From positions 348,711 through 412,710 of the forward strand of contig NZ_JAPJDL010000004.1 in NCBI RefSeq assembly GCF_026242055.1: DNA of 64,000 bases, read 5' to 3'. Made by a program: the position numbers and the translations under genes. This document shows, piece after piece, positions 7,787 through 16,626 of the stretch. A model generated the notes under the pieces. It had not been told where the DNA came from, did no database searches, and saw only the letters and a program-made list of their open reading frames with translations. This DNA comes from Lentzea sp. NEAU-D7. GTDB taxonomy: Bacteria; Actinomycetota; Actinomycetes; Mycobacteriales; Pseudonocardiaceae. How positions within the stretch are numbered: position 1 is the stretch's first letter; the number at the start of each line of letters is the position of its first letter.

Positions 7787-8628
7787 GCAGCGCTGGACGT
7801 CCGCGCCCAGCGAGGATCGCAACATGGTCTACAACGACCAGACGTCTCTCCGACTCCCAGCGCTGAGCGTTAGCGTCCAGCGAGGGTCGCAACCTGGAGA
7901 ACCTCGTCAGTGCCGACTATCACGAGCACGCAGCGCCGGGCGTCCGCTTGGCGAGGATCGCAACAGGTAGCAGATGACGAGGTTGGCGACCCAGGCCAGG
8001 GAGAGCGCTGGGCGTCTGCGTTCAGCGAGCATCGCAGCGCGGGGGGACAACCCCGCCGCCACCGGACATGTCGAAGGCAGCACTGGGCGTCCGCGCTCAG
8101 CGAGGATCGCAACACGTCTTCGCGTGTGCAGTACCAAACTCGGGTCATCAGCAGCGCTGGGCGTCCGCGCTCAGCGGGAAATCGCAACTGCACCGAGCTG
8201 CGGTAGCTGGCCGGAGAGGTCACCGGCAGCGCTGGGCGCCGCGCTCAGTGAGGATCGCAACACGACCAACGTCGAGTTCGGCCACGACGTAGCCACGCAG
8301 CGCTGGGTGTCCGCGCTCAGCGAGGATCGCAACGCGGCGTGCCGGGCGTGGTGTGGCAGGTCAAGAATGTGCAGCGCTGGGCGTCCGTGCTCAGCGAGGG
8401 TCGCAACGAGGCCATCGACGGACCCCTTGAGTCGCTGGTCCGTTCGCAGCGCTGGGCGTCCGCGCCCAACGAGGATCGCAACAAGATCGTGTGCGCGACC
8501 CCGGACGACGTGCGCGAAGCAGCGTTGGGTGTCCGCGCTCAGCGAGGATCGCAACACCCCGTACGGTCAACCCCAGTACGGCGGCCTCATGGCAGCGCTG
8601 GGCGTGCGCGCTCAGCGAGGATCGCGAC
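7787..8628 (+). CRISPR. CRISPR array 2, type I-C, 12 repeats, degenerate
   Basis: The same 37-nt repeat as array 1 occurs in the same orientation. Cores start at 7790, 7860, 7933, 8005, 8080, 8154, 8229, 8300, 8374, 8449, 8522 and 8595. Damage is greater than in array 1. The third core is 2 nt short, the fourth ends CGCAGC, the sixth has a 1-nt insertion (GCGGGAAATCGC), the seventh lacks 1 nt and the twelfth ends CGCGAC. The last repeat being altered fits a distal (trailer) end at 8628. Only 48 bp separate cas7 from the first repeat, so the array may be read through from the cas operon. Confidence 0.95.
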
Positions 8629-8747
8629 TGGCCGATCACGGCGAACCCACGAGCCTTACCGATCGTGGGAGCACCCTTCGGGAGCAATCGGGGAGCGGAA
8701 CCATGCGTTCAACGTTCCAATACGTTCCTCAACGAACTTGAACGGAC

Positions 8748-8790
8748 CCGCGCTGACCTGCAAGAGTCGTTTTTCCGCAGGTCAGCGCGG
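8748..8790. terminator. 14-bp stem-loop between array 2 and PRC-barrel gene
   Basis: CCGCGCTGACCTGC (8748-8761) pairs exactly with 8777-8790 across a 15-nt loop. It lies at the meeting point of array 2 (plus) and the minus-strand gene ending at 8782, so it probably terminates both transcripts. Confidence 0.7.
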
Positions 8791-9177
8791 ATTGGTGCGA
8801 TAACTCTCGGCGTAGTACTCGTCGGTGCGCTTGCGGTAGTTCTCGTGGTCGTCCGCGTCGTACTCCGGCGCGTTCTTGATCTGTTCCTTCGTGCGGTCGA
8901 CGTGGACCTTGCGTTCCGCGTGGTCCACGTGCCGCACGGTGCCGACCGGGAGCACGACCTTGCGGCCGAAGATCCACGGGCCGGTGTCGACCATCAGGCA
9001 GTCGTGCGGCACCTTGGCGTTGTCCTGGTCGATCTTGCCGATGCCACCGTCGGTGGCTTCGACCTCGTAGCCGATCAGGCCGGTGTCGGGGCGATCCGCG
9101 AGGTCCTGGTCCTGGTCCGGCTCATCGGCCCACGACGGATCACGCCACACCCACGGGACGAACGGGACGGGTTGCAT
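8782..9177 (-). CDS. PRC-barrel domain protein
   Basis: The product is 131 aa. Residues about 25-95 form a PRC-barrel-like beta domain (LIGYEVEATDGGIGKID...HDCLMVDTGPWIFGRKVVLPVGTVRHVD). The C-terminus is charged and Tyr/Asp-rich (EYDADDHENYRKRTDEYYAE). It has no signal peptide or membrane segment. Stand-alone PRC-barrel proteins of this size are common in actinomycetes and are of unclear, possibly stress-related, function. The stop lies inside the terminator hairpin. Confidence 0.85.
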   Translation of the reverse strand: MQPVPFVPWVWRDPSWADEPDQDQDLADRPDTGLIGYEVEATDGGIGKIDQDNAKVPHDCLMVDTGPWIFGRKVVLPVGTVRHVDHAERKVHVDRTKEQIKNAPEYDADDHENYRKRTDEYYAESYRTNPR

Positions 9178-9211
9178 GTCGGCCTCCTTCGGTCCCGCAC
9201 GGGGTACCCCG

Positions 9212-9745
9212 TCACGCCCTGTCGAGGAACTTCTTCATCATGCCGATCTGCGCGGTGCGGGACTTGTCGATCCGGTCGGCGAGGTCCTTCACCTCCCGGT
9301 TCGCGCCGCTGCCCGTCTCCCACCGCGCCATCTGCACGGCGTCGTCCTGGTGGGCGATCATGACGTTGAGCAGGCGCTGGTCGAACTCCGCGCCGCGCAA
9401 CGCGGTCAGCCTCGCGACCTCCTCGGGGTCGGACTGCCGCATGCCGCCGTGGCCCGTGTGCGAGTCCGGTGGCGCCGTCAGCGGTTCACCCCACGCGGTC
9501 AGCCAGCCCTTCATCGTGTCGGCCTCGGTCGCCTGGGTCTGCGCGATCGCGGCCGCCAGCATGCGCAGCTCCTCGTTCTGCGCCCGGTCCCGCGCGAGGG
9601 CGACCATCTCCACTCCCTGCTGGTGATGGGGCAGCATCATCTGCAGGAACATCACGTCCAGAGGATCGCCGCGCAACACGGCGTCCGGCTGCGTGGCCGC
9701 GCAGCCGGACACCGCGAAGGCGAGCGCCAGCAGGAAGAACCGCAT
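9212..9745 (-). CDS. DUF305 lipoprotein, possible copper-binding partner of LPMO
   Basis: The product is 177 aa. The N-terminus MRFFLLALAFAVSGC is a lipoprotein signal with lipobox Cys15. The mature part is a DUF305 four-helix domain with the family motifs MMLPHHQQGVEM and MIAHQDDAVQMA. Their His/Met clusters can bind metal, and DUF305 proteins such as cyanobacterial CopM bind copper. The ATG at 9745 shares one base with the stop of the upstream LPMO gene (TGATG), so the two are translationally coupled. Since the LPMO is a copper enzyme, a role in copper supply outside the cell is a reasonable inference. Confidence 0.88.
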   Translation of the reverse strand: MRFFLLALAFAVSGCAATQPDAVLRGDPLDVMFLQMMLPHHQQGVEMVALARDRAQNEELRMLAAAIAQTQATEADTMKGWLTAWGEPLTAPPDSHTGHGGMRQSDPEEVARLTALRGAEFDQRLLNVMIAHQDDAVQMARWETGSGANREVKDLADRIDKSRTAQIGMMKKFLDRA

Positions 9746-10596
9746 CAGAGGCGTCGCCAGAGTGCGGGCGTGGCAGGCGGTTCCCAGCCGGCGATGGCGG
9801 TGTGCGCGAGCTGGCACTCGTAGTTCACACCGTTGTAGGTGACGCGGTTGCCGACCGAGTAGGTCGTGCCCGCGGCCCACGTCCCGCCCGCCGGCGGCTG
9901 GGTGGTCGTCGTGGTCGTCGGCGGCTGGGTCGTGGTGGTCGTGGTCGGCGGGGTGGTGGTGCCGCCGCCGAAGTCGACGTCCGAGCACGTGTAGAACGCC
10001 TCGTTGCTGCCGACCACGCGCTGCCAGATCGAGTAGAGGACGTGGCGGCCCGAGCGGTTCGGGAGGTTCAGCGTCCAGTTCGTGAACGTGCTGGGGTTCT
10101 GGCCGTTGAACGTCTGGATGTGCACGAGGTCCGACCAGCGCAGCGGCTGAGTCGGGTGCCAGCCGTCCCTGGTGATGTAGAACTCGAAGTTGCTGTTCGA
10201 GTGGGGTGCCGACGCGTGGTAGGTCACGGTCAGCGGTCCTGGCGAGACCCGCTTGGCGGGCCAGTCGGCGCGTTGCAGGTCGAGACCGCGGTACTTGTCG
10301 CGGCCCGCGCTGCAGAGCTTGCCGTCCGGGATGAGCTGGCGGTGGCGCCCGCCGGCCTCGAGCAGCGAGACCTCGTTCCAGTCGTAGTAGGCCTGCGTGC
10401 CCCCGGCGGCCACGGCCGCCTTGCACGCGTCGGACTTCGGGGTCTCCGGTCCCTCGTTCTTGCACGTGTAGACCCGGCTGGCCGGATCGGACATCGTGCC
10501 GTGGGCGATCGCGGGTGTCGTGGGCACGATGAACGCGACGACGACCGCGGTGGTGGCGGAGAGGCTTGCTAGGGCTAGCCGAGCACGTGTCTTCAC
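9745..10596 (-). CDS. Secreted AA10 lytic polysaccharide monooxygenase with CBM5/12
   Basis: The product is 283 aa. A signal peptide (residues 1-31, ending PTTPAIA) would leave His32 as the mature N-terminus, the first copper ligand of the histidine brace. His132 (SAPHSNSNFEFYITR) matches the second ligand. A Thr/Pro linker near residues 220-242 leads to a C-terminal CBM5/12 chitin-binding module (WAAGTTYSVGNRVTYNGVNYEC). It should cleave chitin oxidatively. It is followed immediately by the DUF305 gene, and its upstream region carries a DasR-like inverted repeat at 10687-10701. Confidence 0.93.
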   Translation of the reverse strand: MKTRARLALASLSATTAVVVAFIVPTTPAIAHGTMSDPASRVYTCKNEGPETPKSDACKAAVAAGGTQAYYDWNEVSLLEAGGRHRQLIPDGKLCSAGRDKYRGLDLQRADWPAKRVSPGPLTVTYHASAPHSNSNFEFYITRDGWHPTQPLRWSDLVHIQTFNGQNPSTFTNWTLNLPNRSGRHVLYSIWQRVVGSNEAFYTCSDVDFGGGTTTPPTTTTTTQPPTTTTTTQPPAGGTWAAGTTYSVGNRVTYNGVNYECQLAHTAIAGWEPPATPALWRRL

Positions 10597-10686
10597 AACG
10601 CCTCCTGGCAGGCGGAGGTGGCGACCACTTCCGCTGAGGAGGTGGCGCGCGTGACGGGTCGGCGGCCCTGTTCACAAGGGTAAACA

Positions 10687-10701
10687 ATTGGTTGAACCAG
10701 T
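10687..10701. promoter_or_regulatory. dre-like inverted repeat upstream of LPMO gene
   Basis: ATTGGTTGAACCAGT contains the 11-bp palindrome TGGTTGAACCA, close to the half-sites (TGGT...ACCA) of DasR dre elements. It lies 91 bp upstream of the LPMO start and also faces the divergent VOC gene. Regulation by the DasR-like protein encoded at 19990-20751 is inferred. Confidence 0.4.
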
Positions 10702-10795
10702 CGCTTGCACCAAGCGGGCGAATCGCCGCTGGCGCGATGAGTTCAGAGCGCGTCGCCGGTCCACCCCTGCAAGACGAGTGGAGGGGGTGGACCGC

Positions 10796-11140
10796 ATGGA
10801 CCTGCACAGCGTGATGTGCGTGAGCGACCTGGCGAGGTCGCTGGAGTGGTACGGCGTGTTCTTCGGCCGTGAGGCGGACGAGATCATCGGCGACGAGCAC
10901 CTCTGGCAGGTGGGGGAGAACGCCTACGTCGTGCTCGACGCCCGCGACGTGCGGTCGTCGCGCGTGGGCGGCTCGATGGTCACGTTCGGGGTGGAGCTGA
11001 GCGAGTTCGAGGGGGCGCTGGACAGGCTCGCCGCTCACGGGATCCGGCACGAGCCCGTCGAGACGTACTCCAACGGGGTGCGGCACGTCGAGGTGCTGGA
11101 TCCGGACGCCAACAGCCTGTCGCTCGCGGCACTGCCGTAG
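10796..11140 (+). CDS. VOC (glyoxalase/bleomycin-resistance-fold) family protein
   Basis: The product is 114 aa. It begins MDLHSVMCVSDLARSLEWYGVFFG, the typical first strand-helix of a VOC module, and ends in VRHVEVLDPDANSLSLAAL, the second half with the usual metal-site strand. ATG at 10796 is preferred because GGAGGGGG stands about 9 nt upstream. An in-frame upstream extension to 10688 is low-quality, Arg-rich sequence. The substrate is unknown. Confidence 0.85.
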   Translation: MDLHSVMCVSDLARSLEWYGVFFGREADEIIGDEHLWQVGENAYVVLDARDVRSSRVGGSMVTFGVELSEFEGALDRLAAHGIRHEPVETYSNGVRHVEVLDPDANSLSLAALP

Positions 11141-11205
11141 GGCCGGGGCCCGCGGGTGGTCGTAGAGTCGGGAAGGTCAGCCGCTTCGAGACAGGACAGG
11201 CGCAG

Positions 11206-11451
11206 ATGAGCGACGAGAACGTGCTGGGCCGCATCAACGAACTGGTCGACGAGGAGCACAGGCTGCGCCAGCAGCTCGCGTCCGGGGAGATCTCCACGGA
11301 CGAGGAGCACGCCCGGTTGCGGTCCCTGGAAGAAGCCCTCGACCAGTGCTGGGACCTGTTGCGGCGGCGCCGCTCGGCCCGGTCGCAGGGTGAGAACCCC
11401 GAGGACGTCCCGGCTCGTTCGGTCGGCGAGGTCGAGGGCTACCTGCAGTAG
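11206..11451 (+). CDS. DUF2630 family protein
   Basis: The product is 81 aa and charged. It forms two helices typical of DUF2630: INELVDEEHRLRQQLASGEIS and EHARLRSLEEALDQCWDLLRRRR, followed by a QGENPEDVPARSVGEVEGYLQ tail. The function is unknown. It ends 1 nt from the stop of the convergent GtrA gene. Confidence 0.88.
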   Translation: MSDENVLGRINELVDEEHRLRQQLASGEISTDEEHARLRSLEEALDQCWDLLRRRRSARSQGENPEDVPARSVGEVEGYLQ

Positions 11452-11452
11452 G

Positions 11453-11944
11453 TCAGACCTTCGCGTCGCGGAAGACGACCCAGCGCATCACGCTGTACAT
11501 GAACGCGGCCTCGCACGCGCCGGCGACGATCCGGGACAGGTGGTACTGCAGGCCGATCTCGGTCAGCGCGCTGCCGACGCCGAGGATGAACGCCAGGTAG
11601 TTGATCACGATCGCGACGGCGTACAGACCCGCCTGCGGTCCGACGGGCGCGTGCGAGCGGAAGTTCAGGGCCCGGTTGAGCACGAAGCTCAGGCCGAACG
11701 CGAGCACGTAGGCGATCGTGAACGCGAGCAGCACCGGCAGGCCGAGGCCGCTGCGGAACGCGGTGAGCAGCAGCAGGTCGACGCCGAACGTGAACCCGTT
11801 GATCAGGGCGAACCCGAGCAGGCTCGGCGCCACGACGCGGGACAGGCCCAACGGCAGCCGCTTCACCACGACTTCCATCAGGTCGTGGAACCTCGTACCG
11901 AGGTCTCTGTCGTCCATCGTGGGCGTCCCGCCGGTCATGGTCAC
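11453..11944 (-). CDS. GtrA-like membrane protein
   Basis: The product is 163 aa with about four hydrophobic segments (roughly residues 42-62, 68-90, 105-122 and 135-155). The FxLNRxxxFR pattern (SFVLNRALNFRS) and closing RWVVFRD are typical of GtrA proteins, which are linked to export or flipping of polyprenyl-linked sugars. ATG at 11917 is an alternative start. No glycosyltransferase lies beside it, so the substrate is unknown. Confidence 0.85.
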   Translation of the reverse strand: MTMTGGTPTMDDRDLGTRFHDLMEVVVKRLPLGLSRVVAPSLLGFALINGFTFGVDLLLLTAFRSGLGLPVLLAFTIAYVLAFGLSFVLNRALNFRSHAPVGPQAGLYAVAIVINYLAFILGVGSALTEIGLQYHLSRIVAGACEAAFMYSVMRWVVFRDAKV

Positions 11945-12013
11945 GACAGTGCCACGGCGCGGAGGGATGAATGCGACGAAACGCCCCTTGATCGACAGGC
12001 CGTCCGCAGGAGT

Positions 12014-12940
12014 TCAGCGGGCGTTCAGGTGGTTGAACCGCCGCCAACGCGTGGGGCTCATCCCGTGCAGCTTGCCGAAGGTCCGCGCGAAGTAGCCCGC
12101 GTCCGAAAAGCCCACCTGCCGCCCGATGTCGCCGACCGGCAGGTCCGTGACGGCCAGCAGCCGCCGCGCCTGGACCATCCGGCGCTCGGTGATCCACTCC
12201 TGCACGGTGCGGCCGGTCCGCCTGCGCACCGTCGAGGTCAGGTGGCCGGGGGAGATGCTGACCGCGGCGGCGACCTCGCGCAGCGACAACGGTTCCGGGT
12301 AGCGCCGTTCGATCACGTCGAACACCTCGGCGAGCAGCGGTTCGGCGTTCTCGCGCAGGTCGCCGACGACGTCCGCGGCCAGCCTGGACACCCCGACCAG
12401 CAGCAGAGTCAGGTGCGCCGGCACGGCTTCGCGGTAGCCGTCGCCGCGGTGCCGCAGTTCGTCGTGCAGCGCCTCGATGCGCGCGGTCCACGCTGCGCGT
12501 TGGTCCTGGGGGACCTTGAGCCGCAACGCCCCGGTCGCGCCGCCGTGGACGAACGGGAACAGCAGCGGGTGCGTGCGCCACGCCAGGTGCGCGCCCGGCG
12601 TCTCGGGGCCGAGCGCGTCGGCGGTGAAGAAGACGCCCCAGCCGCGGGCGCCGAGGAGGTCGTCGCTGCGGGCCTGGCCCATCACGTCGCCGGGCGCGAT
12701 GACGAACAGGTCGCCGGCCTCGACCTGCCTGACCTGCCTGCCGTGGCGGACCACGCCGCCCGAGGCGGAGAAGTAGGCGATGCCGGGGAAGTCGTGGGAG
12801 TGGGCCTCGTGCGCGCCGTCGAAGTCCGCGCCGTGCCCGAGCGGGACGACCGCCACGGACAGCTCGCCGGGGGCCGGCCGCCAGGCGTACTGCGCGGGCT
12901 CGTCGCCCCTCAGGGGTGTCCGCTGGGTTCGCACCGTCAA
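12014..12940 (-). CDS. AraC-family transcriptional regulator
   Basis: The product is 308 aa. The N-terminal cupin-like sensor includes HEAHSHDFPGIAYFSASGG (about residues 44-62) and EAGDLFVIAPGDV. The C-terminal AraC DNA-binding domain (about residues 205-300) has both helix-turn-helices, with LSLREVAAAVSISPGHLTSTVRRRTG and the conserved IGRQVGFSDAGYFARTFGKLHGMSPTRWRR ending. It is divergent from the methyltransferase gene at 13005 with a 64-bp gap, so it may control that gene or itself. Confidence 0.92.
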   Translation of the reverse strand: MTVRTQRTPLRGDEPAQYAWRPAPGELSVAVVPLGHGADFDGAHEAHSHDFPGIAYFSASGGVVRHGRQVRQVEAGDLFVIAPGDVMGQARSDDLLGARGWGVFFTADALGPETPGAHLAWRTHPLLFPFVHGGATGALRLKVPQDQRAAWTARIEALHDELRHRGDGYREAVPAHLTLLLVGVSRLAADVVGDLRENAEPLLAEVFDVIERRYPEPLSLREVAAAVSISPGHLTSTVRRRTGRTVQEWITERRMVQARRLLAVTDLPVGDIGRQVGFSDAGYFARTFGKLHGMSPTRWRRFNHLNAR

Positions 12941-13004
12941 ATCGTCCCATTCAAACCGTGGATCGGCACAGAAATACTGCTCTGACAGCAGAGAGAATCA
13001 ACGC

Positions 13005-13631
13005 ATGACCGAAGTATCGTCCCAGGAGCGGGACTACCTGCCGGGCATGGGCAAGCACTACCTCCTGCCCCTCTACGAAGTGGTGCACCTGGTGTCAGGG
13101 CTCGCCGGCGTGCACGGCGAGATGGTCGCGGCGGCCGGGCTGCGGGCCGGGCAGCGCGTGCTGGACGTCGGCTGCGGCACCGGGAACCTGTTGCGGACCA
13201 CCGGAAAGCGTCATCGGGACGTCGAGCTGTTCGGCGTGGACCCCGACCTGAAGATGCTGGCGCGGGCGGAGCGCAAACTGCGCCGCGCGGGGCTGCGGGC
13301 GAGGCTGGACAAGGGGTTCGCGCAGGAGCTCGCGTTCCCCGATGCCTCGTTCGACGCCGTCTTCTCCAGCCTGATGCTGCACCACCTCGACACCCCGTCG
13401 AAGGACGAGATGCTCGCCGAGGTCCGGCGCGTGCTGCGGCCCGGTGGCGTGCTGGTGCTGGCCGACGCCGTGTTCCACGACCACGGAACCATGAAGGACC
13501 ACCTGCTCGACAACGTCGGCGACGCCGTGCCGAAGCGGATCGCCGCGGCCGGGTTCACCACCGAGCCGACCAGGACGCGCAAGCTGCGGATGTTCGGGGC
13601 GGTCGGGATCGAGGTCGCGAAGGTCCACTAG
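13005..13631 (+). CDS. SAM-dependent class I methyltransferase
   Basis: The product is 208 aa. SAM-binding motif I is VLDVGCGTGNLL (about residues 49-60), followed by the acidic LFGVDPDLKML and the post-motif ASFDAVFSSLMLHHL. The LRPGGVLVLADAV strand is typical of the Methyltransf_11 fold. ATG at 13005 follows a GAGAG ribosome site. An upstream in-frame extension runs into the divergent AraC gene and is unlikely. The methyl acceptor is unknown. Confidence 0.88.
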   Translation: MTEVSSQERDYLPGMGKHYLLPLYEVVHLVSGLAGVHGEMVAAAGLRAGQRVLDVGCGTGNLLRTTGKRHRDVELFGVDPDLKMLARAERKLRRAGLRARLDKGFAQELAFPDASFDAVFSSLMLHHLDTPSKDEMLAEVRRVLRPGGVLVLADAVFHDHGTMKDHLLDNVGDAVPKRIAAAGFTTEPTRTRKLRMFGAVGIEVAKVH

Positions 13632-13754
13632 GGACAGGTCCATTGTCGACCGATTGAGTGCGCACGATGTTTCTTTGGTGCCAACAGTTTCAATCGATTG
13701 CGAACTTGCCGGTTACCGTCGTGGGAGCGTGTTCCCCCATCTAAGCTGCCCGCC

Positions 13755-15722
<1,968 letters not shown>

Positions 15723-15753
15723 GGCTCGCGCCGCGAACCCGTGGCAGTGCTGG

Positions 15754-16053
15754 TCAGGTGGGATCGGTGAAGGAGACCGGTTTGCCGGTGGCGCGGGCGT
15801 ACGCGATCTCCCTGCTCGTGGACTCGCCGACGTACCCGCCGGGGTTGACGACCACGACCCGGTCGGCCAGGTCGATCTTGCGCAGGTGGAGTGCGCCCAG
15901 CGCGGTCTTCTGCTCGTCGGTGATCACCTCATCTGTCTCGCCGGGCGCGAGCACGATGACACCTGCCGAGGTTAGGTCGCGGTTCGCCGCCCGCATCTCG
16001 GCCACGAACCGGGTGGAGCCGCAGAGGCAGACGATCTCAGGCCGGTCGGGCAC
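15754..16053 (-). CDS. DUF4406 / nucleoside deoxyribosyltransferase-like protein
   Basis: The product is 99 aa. It starts IVCLCGSTRF and continues with VIVLAPG, DLADRVVVVNPGGYVGESTSREIAYARATGKPV. This is the Rossmann-like pattern of the DUF4406 and nucleoside 2-deoxyribosyltransferase group, in which the GGYVGxST..E section contains the catalytic Glu. The natural substrate cannot be told from sequence. GTG start at 16053. Confidence 0.8.
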   Translation of the reverse strand: MPDRPEIVCLCGSTRFVAEMRAANRDLTSAGVIVLAPGETDEVITDEQKTALGALHLRKIDLADRVVVVNPGGYVGESTSREIAYARATGKPVSFTDPT

Positions 16054-16080
16054 GGCTCAGTCCTCCGGTCGGACGGGGCA

Positions 16081-16548
16081 CTAGAGGCCTTCCAGTTCGA
16101 AGACGTCGATGCCGTGGCGTTCCAGCGTGTCCGCGAAAGCCTCGATGACGTTGTCGAGGATCCACTCGCAGCGGGCCCGCATGACCGCGCCGTCCGGCGT
16201 CCTGAACGCCGGGATGGTCGCGGTGAGCCGGGCGGCCGTCGGCCACTCGTTGTCGTACTGCCACAGTTCCGCGGCCGGGGTCAGGAAGATCCCGGCCTCC
16301 TTGAACACGCCGGGGTGGGTCGCGCTCGGGGTCCTGGCGGCCAGCACGAGCCACCCGGACGCGATCCGCACCTTCTGGCCGCCGACTGTGTCGTGCAGCG
16401 TGTGCTCGGCGGGGATCTGGTGGTTCGTCAGCAGGACCACGACCTTGCGCGCCCACTCCGAGATCGTCGCGGCCCGGTGCATCCACGCCTCGGCCGCCAC
16501 CTCGTCGGCCAGCCTGCGCTCCTTCATGAACGCCACGAGATCATCCAT
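16081..16548 (-). CDS. Uncharacterised soluble protein, 155 aa
   Basis: I do not recognise the family. The protein is mixed alpha/beta without signal or membrane segments, rich in Trp (AEAWMHRA, SEWARK, ELWQYDNEWPT, CEWIL). It begins MDDLVAFMKERRLADE if ATG 16548 is used. An in-frame ATG at 16569 would add seven residues. Neither has a clear ribosome site. It follows the 16548 promoter region shared with the divergent permease gene and may be cotranscribed with the DUF4406 gene. Confidence 0.65.
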   Translation of the reverse strand: MDDLVAFMKERRLADEVAAEAWMHRAATISEWARKVVVLLTNHQIPAEHTLHDTVGGQKVRIASGWLVLAARTPSATHPGVFKEAGIFLTPAAELWQYDNEWPTAARLTATIPAFRTPDGAVMRARCEWILDNVIEAFADTLERHGIDVFELEGL

Positions 16549-16626
16549 GACAGGTGAACATAGCGTCATCGGCCCGTCACAAGCGGTGCGGCCGGCTGAA
16601 ACGCGAGGTTCCTAGCGTCGAGGTCC

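Noticed and set aside
7739-8781. Possible hidden cas1, cas2 or cas4 after cas7
   Set aside because: Both strands were read. The region holds only array 2 and a terminator, and no Cas1, Cas2 or Cas4 motif was found.
1360-8803. Many open frames through both CRISPR arrays encoding repeated peptides such as RSSLSADAQR or VRAQRGSQ
   Set aside because: They are only translations of the 37-nt repeats and their reverse complement. The repeat length leaves frames open by chance, and indels in the degenerate repeats break them.
9212-11086. A single long minus-strand frame that would fuse DUF305 to upstream sequence
   Set aside because: Upstream of 9745 this frame is antisense or out of frame with the clear LPMO gene. 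The DUF305 protein has its own signal peptide starting at 9745.
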